The position numbers were made by a program, and so were the translations under genes. The notes beneath the pieces are model-generated. The model was not told the origin of the DNA. It made no database searches and saw nothing but the letters and a program-made list of their open reading frames with translations. Of a stretch of 60,996 bases of DNA, positions 38,371-49,312 are shown in pieces; the stretch's first letter is position 1, and each line of letters opens with the position of its first letter. Source of the stretch: Spongospora subterranea (Eukaryota; Endomyxa; Phytomyxea; Plasmodiophorida; Plasmodiophoridae). The DNA lies in NCBI GenBank assembly GCA_900404475.1, contig OUQQ01000041.1, positions 9,200 to 70,195 of the forward strand. Direction: 5' to 3'.

Positions 38371-39215
38371 GTTGTCAGAATTACGGTTGAGAGACCCAAC
38401 CACCCAACCGACCAGACCAACTCCACTGTGTATTACCGTAACATAGGAAAGTCCGTGATTGAATTTAACGGGAAAGAGTCGATTGAAATGCGGCGAATGG
38501 GGATCGGCGAATGGAAATCGGCAAATGAGACTTATATGTCGGATCGGGCATGGCATTAGATGCGGCGTGAGAGCTTCCAAAAGGCTTCGAGTGGGTTTCC
38601 GGATCATTTCCGCTGACTGCTGTATTTTTATATTTGTTTGCAAGTTCAGCTGCGGTTGAATGAAATAGGCGTACCTACTACTGTCATTTCTTCAAAATAA
38701 AGCGATACTTCCCGGGCCTGCATTGGATCCTGCGGTGCTGCCGGTGCAAATAAAAACCCACATGTGGGCAATGTTTTATACGCTGTGTTGCGTTCTGCGA
38801 TTGATAATGATGTATCGTCACTGTCGTTGTGATTGTATCATCCCGCGCCCCCGCGACTCCCTTCCTAAACGGCAATGGGTTGGGGCGGTCGCCGATCGGA
38901 AGTTGACCGCAATCGATGGGATGAGCGGCCCCCTGTAAATGAGCGACCCCATTACCGTTACCTCCCCTGTCATCTCCTCCGTTTCATCCCCAGCTACACT
39001 GAATCCCCCACCCACCCCCAATCACCCCACCCGCTACGCAGCTCTTCAGCTCGTCCGTCGCTGTCAGCGGCTGCGTCGACCAGAGCCCCGAACTCACTCC
39101 CGCTGAATAATCCATCCACTCGGGCTGTGGTAGACAGCCGCAGCGCACTCTCTTTATCACTCTTTCTCATTTTGATTGTTGCAATAACATCACAACCGCT
39201 CCGGATCGCCAGGCC
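38371..39215. other. Divergent intergenic region between the Nudix and FHA genes
   Basis: The ORFs here (for example plus 38875-39273, minus 38994-39362) are rich in S, P and R and look like translated non-coding DNA. A stretch at 38990-39110 is pyrimidine-rich with CCCACC/CACCC repeats. Promoters of both flanking genes should be here. No other feature seen. Confidence 0.4.
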
Positions 39216-42200
39216 ATGGAGACCGTTGCTTTTGCCAAATTGCTTGGGGATAATAATTTTGTCCATTATGTGACCACAGAAAATGTGACGTTGGGCCGTC
39301 AGGCCGGGGCTGCCGACATTGTACTTGGTGACAATAAAAACATGTCGGTGATTATCTTTCACCTAAATGATACGTATTGACGGAATTTGTCCCATTAGTT
39401 CTCGTTGCCATGCTAGAATAACCTACAATCGAGAAAAAGCAAGTTTTGAGTTGCAGTGCATGTCGAAAAACGGCGCCTTTGTGGATGGGGAGTTTATTGG
39501 ACCTACAAATGCTGCTACTGTTCTGAGGAGCAAAGCGCTGATACAGGTTGTATTCGATGTATTTGGTTTCAAATTCTGCTGTTAAATTCCATTAGATTGG
39601 CCCTCGGTTGATCTACTTTTTACTTCCGAAAACGAACGTCGCTCCACTCAGCGGCAGTGATGACGACGAAGGCAGCGCTACTTCTAGAGGAGCACCGCAG
39701 GGTATCAAGATCAGCAATACGGGAACGTCGGTTGGCAAAAAATGGAGCAGAACCTCTCGGGAACGGGTTCGATGTGCCCTCATGCGCTATGGGCAAGTCG
39801 ATATTGCCTGGTGTGGATGTTGATTTAATGATGATTTGGAACAGGTTCGGAAGGTGGGATGCCTTATCAGAAGCGTTAGATGATCGTGATTATTCGCTTG
39901 CTAACCTGCAACTTTACGCATCTCAACTGGTGCAACAACTTGTGGAAAATTGTGATGATGCCAGTTTGCGAGCCGGGCTGCTTGACATCTTGCAGTCAGC
40001 TCCAGTCGAGTTATCCAGTCCGGAATCCCCAGAACCGTCTTTGGCAGGATGGACCTCATTACAGAAAAATGTCAAAAAATGGAGCACGCGGCTGATCCTG
40101 TTATACGTGGGTTTCAGTTTTTCTTGGAAATCGAGTCGTTTGAACGGGATTCCTTTAGGAATTGAAAGTTGCAATGGAATTGTTTGGTGAAGCTCGCCTC
40201 CTTGACGGTGTTGGACCTATCAAAGGTAGACGGCAGTGTTTATTCGCCGGATTGTTTTCTGATACCTCATCAAGGTCGATCACTTGGCGGTCATTGGGAT
40301 CGCCAGGAGGACTTGGACCTTTGTGCTGGAATATACAGACATGGCTTCGGAGAATTCAACGCGATTCTAAACGACGAAACTCTTTGCTTTAAAGGAAAGT
40401 GGGCAGTGAGACAAGGTTGGTTCAGCACTTTTAATTTGATTGCTGTACTTATGCGTGGTGGCATAGATTCAAAAGACGGCGATGAAGACGATGATGCTGT
40501 CTCGCAAACCATTGCTGACTCGGTGACGAAAGACGTGGTCATGCAAGATGCTCAAAATGAGTCGGGCGTACCTTCTGAAACAATTCCAGATCAACATATT
40601 CTTCCTGAGTGGCCTCAACATTTAGCGTTGATTGGTCGTTTGAAACGGATTCTTGATCTACTTCGAATCAAACGAGGAAAGCATGCTGCTTCCTTCAAAA
40701 CTGGCAAAAAAAGGAAAAATCTCGCGGATTTTAATTCGGAAGACAAAAAACGAGTGAGAATGTTTCTTTTCTTCGTTTTCTTAGAGCTTAGCAGCCATGG
40801 TTAGGCAAAACCTGCGAAAAAATTGACTGCCAAAAAGTCTAGCGCCAAAGGTGACGCCATTCCTGGATGGACTCGCAAGGATCAAGTAGTTTTCTCTGTT
40901 CGAGTTCAAACGGTCTAATGTCTGAGGATTCGTTTAGGCGTCTTTCCAGCGTGGCATTATCGCTTCTGGCAAACCTGAGAAATGGCACTACTTTCGCCAA
41001 GCACAACCGGGACTTTCATCAAAATCAGATGAGGATCTCGAGTTGTATTATTCTAAGTTTATAAGTGCTGTTGATCGTGTCATCGTCAGTTTGTGTTTGC
41101 TGTAAAATTCACGAAGTGGTGATGTGTGTAATCGATCAGGTACATACCGACGCGCCAGAACCTGAACCCAGCGTGGCTGCGTCTATCGATGAAGCTTTCG
41201 CATTTACTTTTGGAGTTGCTGTTAAAATCAAGGAACGAATCAATTTGTCAGCTTTTTTTCGACCGCGGTGTTTTGCTTTTTAATTGTGTTTCTCAGGTTT
41301 CAAACGTTACGAGACCGCCTTGCGCTTGATAAAGAGCAAATCTCCAATAATTTTCCGGTTCCAGATGTATCTTTTGTCGATTGGTCGCCAAACTGGTCAC
41401 CCAAACACGATTATGGCATGCTTGTTGGACTTTTGAAGTATGGCCTCGGGTCCTGGCCATTAATTTGGGCTGATCTTGAGTTACCGTTTGCGTCGGCAAA
41501 CATTCCAGTACCCTCAGATTCCAAAATGCTTGTCAAACGTGTCCAGGTAATCCACGATTTACAGGCATTGTTGTTTCCGCTTATTTTTCGTTGTAGCAAA
41601 TTCTTGCAAAAATCAATCTGGAGCTCGATGTCTCAGCAATCAAATCCAAATACGCACCGCGCAACCCCAGTCAAAGTAATATTCCTTCTGGTGTCTTTTA
41701 TACCGGTTTACTTACATCGAATGTTCAGAAACTTCAGAAATATGTACTCAGCCTACGTATGGACCGGATGGTTCTCCTATTTTGCCAATTCAAATTACAT
41801 CAAGCCTCAGGTTATTGAGCCTAGGTATTTTGCAATACCGATTTCAACGTGGTCACATTTTAACTGGATTTCAGGTGTTGTTCCTCCAGGGAGGAATGCG
41901 CGAGATGGGAAGCACGTGTTTCCTATAGGATTTCAGTCAGGTTCGTTCCGATTTCTTACAATGCTTTTTTTATTAACAACCGCCTCGTGTTTTAGAACGA
42001 GATTACCCATCGTTGGCGGATCCGTCACATCGTTGTAAATATTTATGTGAAATTATCAGTGTTAATGGGCAAGTCAACTTTCGTGTCACATGCGCGCATC
42101 TCCCCGACGAGCCGATTGTTGCAGAAAAACCCACCCTTGTGTGGAAACAAATTGAGACGAGGTATACTGCCACCCTCTTAGTATGATTTTATTCTAAACG

Positions 42201-42710
42201 CGCTTCAGACTGGATACACAACGCTCCACATCTCGTAAGCGGTCGACCATCAACGGCATGGAGAAATTTGGTCTGAACCATCCTTTGGTGACGTCCCTCA
42301 TACTTGACGGGTCCAATTCAGGAGCGAATAAGCCAGAAGCATCTCAACTGGATAATCTGGCTCAAGCTTCGGGTAAAATCGTTTGAATCACAAGTCGGAT
42401 AAACCATCTCACCACAGTTCTGTAGTAGAAGCGTTCGCTGTTCTTGAGCCTTCTCAATCGCCGTCGCTGTATGTTTAAGTCACTTTGTGAGTCGTTATAT
42501 TTGCTCATAGAGGTTGTCTGCAGAAATGAAGCGGGGCCAATTCATGACTCTCATAACCAAATGGAGGTAGAATCTTATTCACTCAGTGGGGAAGACGAAG
42601 ATGATGAAGCAGGCGAAGATGACGATGATGATCCAGAATCGAGCGACATCGATGTGGAAAGTGACAGCGATGAAAGCGATGATCCCGCCCAATCATTTAG
42701 TGAATTATAA
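39216..42710 (+). CDS. FHA / SANT-like / FYRN-FYRC nuclear protein
   Basis: This looks like a chromatin-associated factor; FHA domains bind phosphothreonine, and FYRN/FYRC form a compact fold known from trithorax-type proteins and TBRG1. ATG 39216 starts METVAFAKLLGD. The FHA domain follows: VTLGRQAGAADIVLGD, then across intron 39344-39398 the hallmark ISRCHARITY, and GAFVDGEFIG. Next come SANT/Myb-like blocks: KKWSRTSRERVRCALMRYGF with GRWDAL (joined by GC-AG intron 39793-39844), HWDRQEDLDLCAGIYRHGFG, GWTRKDQVVFSV with WHYFRQAQP, and WSPKHDYGMLVGLLKYGLG. These resemble the post-ATPase region of CHD6-9 remodellers, but no ATPase is present. Then FYRN (HVFPIGFQSERDYPSLADPS), FYRC (FRVTCAHLP; INGMEKFGLNHPLVTSLI) and an acidic tail ending at 42710. 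About 900 residues in total. Exact splices at 40790-41300 and near 42370-42500 are provisional. Confidence 0.8.
39793..39844 (+). other. GC-AG intron in the FHA/FYR gene
   Basis: The donor is GCAAGT and the acceptor GGAACAG. Removing these 52 bases joins LMRYG to FGRWDALSEAL in frame, a typical SANT helix turn. No GT donor nearby gives the same result. Confidence 0.8.
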
Positions 42711-43050
42711 CCTATCTTTATAAAGTTATTCAGTTAATAATCACGATAACATGTTCTGTGGCGGAGTTAACCCCAATCATAGTCCGAACGCTGGAGAAAA
42801 GAGCGACGCGTAATTGATCCTAATCAGACAAAACACAGGGTCTGGTGGAATCGGTGTTTGAACTGAGGATCGTGCTGCGTTCGATACTACCACCTCTACC
42901 ACTGGGCGCCGCACGAGACTGACTGGGGCCACGTGGTTGATTCGATACTGGCGAGACCTCTTCATAACACAATCATCATCCCGAACAGCGGCACAACCTT
43001 AGCGGGCTCGGCGCTATTCGCCATTCATCCTTCTGCTCTGGCCAAGCGCC

Positions 43051-46000
43051 ATGGCCGCTTGTTCCATCTGCGATAAGGATATTGCAAAAACAGACGAAAT
43101 AGTATCTCGCCCTTGCTGCCAAGGTACATTTTAGTCGTTTCGTGTTTTGCGGTTATATAAATACTCAACACACTTTCTCGATATCCCATGTGTTTGACCA
43201 GAATACGTATCGATTGCGCTACCTCTAATTTATCATTTAGCGACCGTTCATAGTAGCTGTATTCAAGGCTATGTATCTTATGCTCACAGTTCGGGTAATC
43301 CCAGCCCATCTTGTCCAATATGCAGGCAGCAGGTTAGCTGGAGTGAATTCATCGTTTTTGATTTGCTTATTTCACCACAGGCCGCCGATTTGAAGTCCAA
43401 TATTGAAAGGGCAGGGTCATTACTCAATAAGTTTAATCGCTCGGTTTCAGCGCGGTCAACATGGTTTTGTTTTCTCCTTTCTATTGTTGGGCTTATTGCA
43501 GAACTTCAGATCTTCGAACGACTCGGAAAGCTCACCGCACAGAGTAAGTGCGCTGTCGTCGCCCAAATCTCATCATGTTCTGCATGCCGAAGAAGTTGTT
43601 CAAGTTGCTGAAAATCGGTAATATTTGCCATGTACGCATTACTTGCTTTTCTTCAACATTCGCCAGGCTCGCTGAAAGGGATAAACGTGCCTCTGAAAGG
43701 GCTGAAGCTCGAGCGCAAACCATTGCCGACGATCAAATCCGCTCAGACAAACGAAAGGAGAAGCAAGCCTCACCCCGCGATGTTTCCCCGTCTGTTGCTT
43801 CTTTCAAACAAACTATCTCAGTTTTGGAAGATAAATTACGTTCACGCTCTCTGGAGTTTGAGAAGGTATTTTCGCAGACTTTTCGTGAAGCTTTGTGGAC
43901 CAACAGAAATATCTGTGCAGAAACTGCAGGATGAAGTTAAACTCCGTCAAGATTTTGAGCGGAAACTGAAGTCGCTTACTAACCGCACTCAACAACTGGA
44001 ACATTCAGAACAGACCCTATTAGCCAAAGTAAGCTGATTGTTTACGCTTTTCATCAAATTTACAGTCATTCAGCTGGAAATTGAAGAAACCGAGCATGCG
44101 TCGTGCAAATCTAAACTGATGTCATTAGAATCCAACGTCCTTCTTAATGAATCCCGTTTTGAAAGTTTAGAGCAAACCAATAGATCACTTGAAGAGATGA
44201 CAGATTCTTTGAGAAGTATTTCGTTTTTTTCATATATACTACATCTATCTTATTGCGGTTCAGAATCTTTGGATTCTTCTCAACAAGCTTACGATGACGA
44301 GGTCGAACGGTCAAAATACCTCTCCGAGCAGCTGTCCGGCGAGCTTCATGCTGTTCAAGGTCTCTATGAAACGGCGTCTGATTCTTTGAAAGGTTTTTAT
44401 TCGTGTGGTCTGGGTTTCCTTGTCACTTATTCACTGGTAAATGTCGTCAGAGACTCTAGCTTCGCAAGACGAGCTCCAAAAGGAACACGAAGTACTCATT
44501 GATCAGTGTGCTGAGTTAACGACCCAACTGGACCAAAGCCAAAGCGAATATAAGAGATTATCTGAATCTTTAAATGGTTTTATGGTCGTTTCAGTATTAG
44601 TTGACGACGATCTAACATTGACTTGTAGATTCTATGTCTAATGCGGAAGATGAATATAAAAATAAGATTGCTGATCTCGAAATGAAATGCCAACAGCTCA
44701 CACTTCATGCAACGGATGCTACTAACAAACTTACTGAATCCATCAAAAGTGAGAAACTGGTCGGAGAACGGTGCTCAGCGCTGGTTGCGGAGAATCAAAG
44801 GTTGAAGCACTCAACCAGCCAAGCCGAAGGACTTAAAGCGGAGACTCGCGATCTCAAATCACAAATTTCTAAAGCACTTGACGATGCTCGGGAATCTGCA
44901 CAACGTTTTCTCGAAAAAGAATTGGAGGAAGCGAAGCTACTTCTTATTGTTGAAAAGGCAAATAGGGAATTATCTGATTGTGAAGCGTTGCTTGAAGAGC
45001 AAAACAAAAATTTCAAAGTTGTTTCTGAAGAGAAGGAGGCACTCGAACAAAAGCTGGAATCGTTACAACAGTCGTCAGATGAAGGTGAAGTAAGGTGTAA
45101 TGCGGCATTAGAATCCGTGAAGAGTATTCAAGATCGCCTTGCCGCGCTGACCAGCCAGTCTGAAGAGGAATGTCGGGCTACTTCTCTATTGAACGCCCAG
45201 CTTGAACAGCGATTAGACGAATCTGAAAGCCAATGTCGGAACTTCTTTAATACCATTCAGTCGTTCGAGGCACAGCTTGCTACCTTAACAGCATCGCTTG
45301 ATTTTGCCGAGAAAAAATTTCAATCTGCTTCTGAGAGCAACGAAACGCTATCTCAAAAATGTGAAGATTTGAAATTCAAGTCCGATTCTTTTGAAGAGAG
45401 CTGCTCAATATTGGATTTGCAAGTTAAAAAGCTGTCTGCAATTAACTCTGACCTTGAGGCGTCTTTGTCCGATGCTAATTCAAGGTCAAACGATCTCGAG
45501 AACAAGTATCAATGTCTTGTGGAGCAGTCCGAATGTCGCGAAACAGAATTCGAACGTAGCCTATCCGAGCTTCGTAACTTGAAAGATGCCCTTGATCAAG
45601 AGCACGATCTGTTGAAGGCATCCAGTGAAGAACTTGTGGCCAAATGCGACTCAATCAGCCGAGAACGGGATGAAAACGCTTTTGAAATTGAGGATTTGAA
45701 GGTTTGTAGGGTTTGTCGAACAGTCTCATTTGGTAAAGTTTTCGTCCAGGCGCGACTATTGGACGAGAGTAACCAAGTTGCCGAATTGAGGGGACAACTG
45801 GAACAATCGGCTGCTCAGTTGCAAGCAGCTGCCGATATGTTCTCTTCTGAAATGAGCGACCTGAAACTCAAATCTGATGATGATCATGCGAAAATTACGG
45901 CTCTTAGTGGTAAAAGTTGCTGTGTAAACATATATCAGCGTTACTAAAACCTTCATGCAGAGTCTTTGGCAGAATCCTGCTCCTCATTTGAAGCCGTTCG

Positions 46001-48939
46001 TCTTGCCCTTGAGAACGCCAAGGAGCAGCTGGATATACGCACGCAGGAAAACCGGCTTATTGAAGAACAAATTTCCAATTTGAACGACTCATTAATCGAA
46101 ACCTTGGAAGAGAAAGAGAAGCTCTTAGAAGACAACGCTAGTATCCGCCACGTATCACAGTTTTTGCCTCGGTTGTTAAATCTTCCTGACGTGATTATAT
46201 AGATGTTGGGTGTTGTTGAGGACCAACTTAGCAACATCAAACGGCAAGTATTAGATGGCGTGAAGCGAGAGTTGCAATTATCGGACTCGTTGACGAAGCT
46301 TTCTCACCGGTACAATGAGGACATCAACAGATCTCAGGGTTGCCCATTATCTATTGCTGAATGTTGCAAACGCAATCTCATATATTTTCCAGAGGAATTA
46401 GCGATTGCGAAGAAGACAATCGAATCGCTCGTTGATGAACAATCAGTCCAACTAGGCAGTTTGCGTTCTTTCGAAGAATTGGAACAGGTTTTCGATGCTG
46501 GTCGCCTGGAAGTTATTCGTTTGTCGAGCGAGAATAGTAGAATAATTGCGCTTCTTGACGCCACCCGCGATGCTGGCAATGACAGCCAGGAACAGCTCGC
46601 TCAATTGCAAAAGGAGACCCAGATAAAGGTAGCTTTTCGAATTGTGTCCTGCAAGCATAACTGATGTAGTCTCAGGATGACAACTTAGTATCTTTGAAGG
46701 TCCAAGTAACTGATTTACAATCCAAAATGCTGGTTTTGCAGCAGTCGAAAGAACGGGATGCTAACCAGCAGCTTTCTCGAATATTGGCTCTTAACACGGA
46801 GCTTGAACAAGTATCAGAACTTGCTTCGGTACGGATGGCAGAAATTGAGACCCTGCGCACGGAAATGGTTCGGCGTACTCCGATGAAAGTGATCGACGAG
46901 AATGGACGCAAAGCTCACAGTCCGTCAATGAGGTGTGAGTTTTGAAAATGATTGGCAATTTCTCACAGTTGTTCACAGCGACTCTGGAGGACATGCGGGC
47001 AATTCGCTATCAGAGTCGACTGTCGATTTGAATGAACCTTCCACGGTTTCTTCCAGAGATCCGAGTCCGTTACTTGCTCGTACCCTCTCCAATGTGTCAG
47101 GATCATCAGCTCATGGCGGTTCAAATCAAACTCCAAATTCAGCGGCTGAACTATCGTTTGCTAGCATGCCTTCATCCAGGGAATCATCCCCTGGTCAAAT
47201 GATACCGATGCTGTCAAGACCATCTGTTGGTTATTCGCTCACATTTACGAAATTTTTGTTGGTAACATGTAGTTAGCCATCAGTTCCTTTACGAGGCCCT
47301 CCTGCTTTCGGCCGACCACCCCATCTTACTCGGACCCTGAGCAACGGAATGCGACCTATGTATATCCGGTCATCAAGAACGCCCTCGTTTCCCAGTTCGC
47401 GCGGAGTGTCAGCTTCCAGCGCTTCTGAAAATGACGAAATGGTCAAGCAGGAGGAGTCTGATAACTCTGCCTCACAGTTGGCGCTGTCGGATATATCAGC
47501 GCATATAGAGGAGGAATCCGGTTTTGGTATAGGTGTGTCAACTATTTCGAATGTTCAAACAGATGCTAATGCAAGTTATAACGGCAGAGGTCACCGCTCC
47601 AAATGAATCATCACAGACTTATTCGCCTGCGGCTTCTACTCGTTCGGTTTCGCCTCCTCAACCTGCACACCCTCAGCCTATACGTCCTGCGTCACACTTC
47701 CAACCGGCACGACCCGCCTCGTCCCCGCAACCATCGAGTTCAGAAACCGTTCCAAGGCGTCCTTCAAAGCCCAGCGAGCCATCGCGGGGCCCTCTTTCTG
47801 CACGCGGAGCTTCTCGATTTCCCCCTGTTGCGAGACGACCTATGATGCCACAGCCCATCCGCCGCCATATGATTCCATCTAATCCTGTTGACACGAATGT
47901 TGACAGGGCCACTCTCAACATGGATAATCACGATTCGTCATCAGAGATTCGTCGTGACTTGTTACTCTCTGTATCAACTCCTGGCCGAAACGTCCCTGCG
48001 CTTTCTAGGACTATGCCCTCTGCTTCGCCCAGGTTGCCCTCTTCTCCTGGTCCTGATGGACAAAAGTCTGAAACTCACATCCGCGCTTCTCCATCTCCCG
48101 AAGGTTTGGAGGACCGATCGTCAACGACGGCGGCTCCACCGCCAGCATCCAGAAGTACTTCATCCCTTCCTAATGGGCCTCCAGTACGACGCCCATTGCA
48201 GTTCCGACGAGCGCCAAACATGCCTACGCGGATGCCTGGCAATAGTGTTCCTGTTGCTAAACCTGCTGCTGATGTGCCGGCTACGGTTTTAGCTCCAGCA
48301 TCGACTGGCGATTCTACGACTGGTGCTCTGAAAACCAGTCAAATGCATCAAGGCAACAATGGCAAAGGTTCTCAAAGATCGCTTTCGACGCCACCGATGC
48401 AGCCACTGCGAGTCAATTCTACTGCAGACCAGACAAAGCCTTCGCTGTCCCCTCCAAGGTCGGCTTCTCTTTTCCGGAGACTAGTTGGAGCTAAATCGGA
48501 TGTATCCTCTGGCTCCGTGAAAACCGAGTTCGTTTTCAGCCCATCAAGCGGCGTGTGGGTGCCAGAAGGGTCCAGTGACATTTTAGATAACTCGACCACT
48601 AATGTCATGGATAGTGTTAAGCGATTGCGCTCAAAAATCCATGAAACCCAAGAAACAATGTCGTCCACTCGTGCATCCCTTAATTTAGATGGATATTCTA
48701 AAGGTTCGAAAATTGTTGATACCCCGATCAGTTTAGAGCATTGGGCGGAAGCGAAAGCGCTCCTTCGCGAGTGTCAGCAGAAACTTTCAACGGCAGACCC
48801 TCTTTATGTTAAAATTGCAAAATTCTTTAACGAAGTCTCCAGCGGTCATGAAGCAGTTCCAGATGCAGTATCTCAACTGGAAGACCTTTTGCAATCTGTC
48901 CAGGTGAACAGTCTTCAAAAATGCAAATTATTGAGTTGA
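43051..48939 (+). CDS. Very large RING-like, coiled-coil protein
   Basis: ATG 43051 begins MAACSICDKDIAKTDE, the first C-x2-C of a RING-type finger. Splicing out about 140 bases gives RPCCQ, then VHSSCIQGYVSYAHSSGN and PSCPICRQQ, a plausible RING or RING-variant, suggesting E3 ubiquitin ligase activity. From about 43380 to 46950 nearly every exon is heptad-rich coiled coil, for example RLAERDKRASERAEARAQ, LEIEETEHASCKSKL and QLEQRLDESESQCR. From about 47000 the chain turns serine- and proline-rich (ARPASSPQPSS; RPASHFQP), likely disordered. It ends in a helical segment (HWAEAKALLRECQQKLS). RING plus long coiled coil is an arrangement seen in TRAIP- or Bre1-like ligases, but length and order do not match either. 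The estimated size is about 1,600 residues with some 20 introns. The end at 48939 is one option; an open frame shifted by one phase continues to about 49024. Confidence 0.75.
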
Positions 48940-49046
48940 TGCGATTGTCTGAACAGAAAAGCGAAAACGTTCGTCCTGACTCTCCTAGACCAGGGAGTGG
49001 CGGCTGTGGTGTAATATTCATGTAAGCTGCATGTTTTCCGAGTTAG

Positions 49047-49208
49047 ATGGCGTTGGTTGACACGAGGTTTTTCAGTTTGACACTGTTCGTTGCTTTGTTG
49101 GCGGTCTTTCTTGTTTATCAAGAGCATCTAGAACCTCGAACCGTAGTTAGGTTTGTTAATGACTTTTTTTCGAATTCGACGACTACCGGGGATAATTTAG
49201 AATTATAA
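49047..49208 (+). CDS. Small single-pass membrane protein (53 residues)
   Basis: The single exon begins MALVDTRFFS, continues with a clear transmembrane stretch LTLFVALLAVFLVY and ends with a polar tail (YQEHLEPRTVV, later NSTTTGDNLEL). The N-terminus is short, with one arginine before the hydrophobic core; the length and form resemble small ER or mitochondrial membrane subunits. I do not recognise the family. It lies 108 bases after the large coiled-coil gene and converges with the EttA gene. An alternative is that it belongs to the 3' end of the preceding transcript. Confidence 0.45.
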   Translation: MALVDTRFFSLTLFVALLAVFLVYQEHLEPRTVVRFVNDFFSNSTTTGDNLEL

Positions 49209-49312
49209 ATTCCGTTTGTTCATTGTTAGTGAGCAAAGTCATCGCCCAGATCATTGTATTTCTTATTAAAATCTAAGCCAGTAATTCTATGCAATTTGAA
49301 GACATAATGTTT

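Noticed and set aside
48940..49024. CaaX prenylation box at the end of the alternative frame (CGVIFM)
   Set aside because: The cysteine is six residues from the end, not four, so it is not a CaaX motif.
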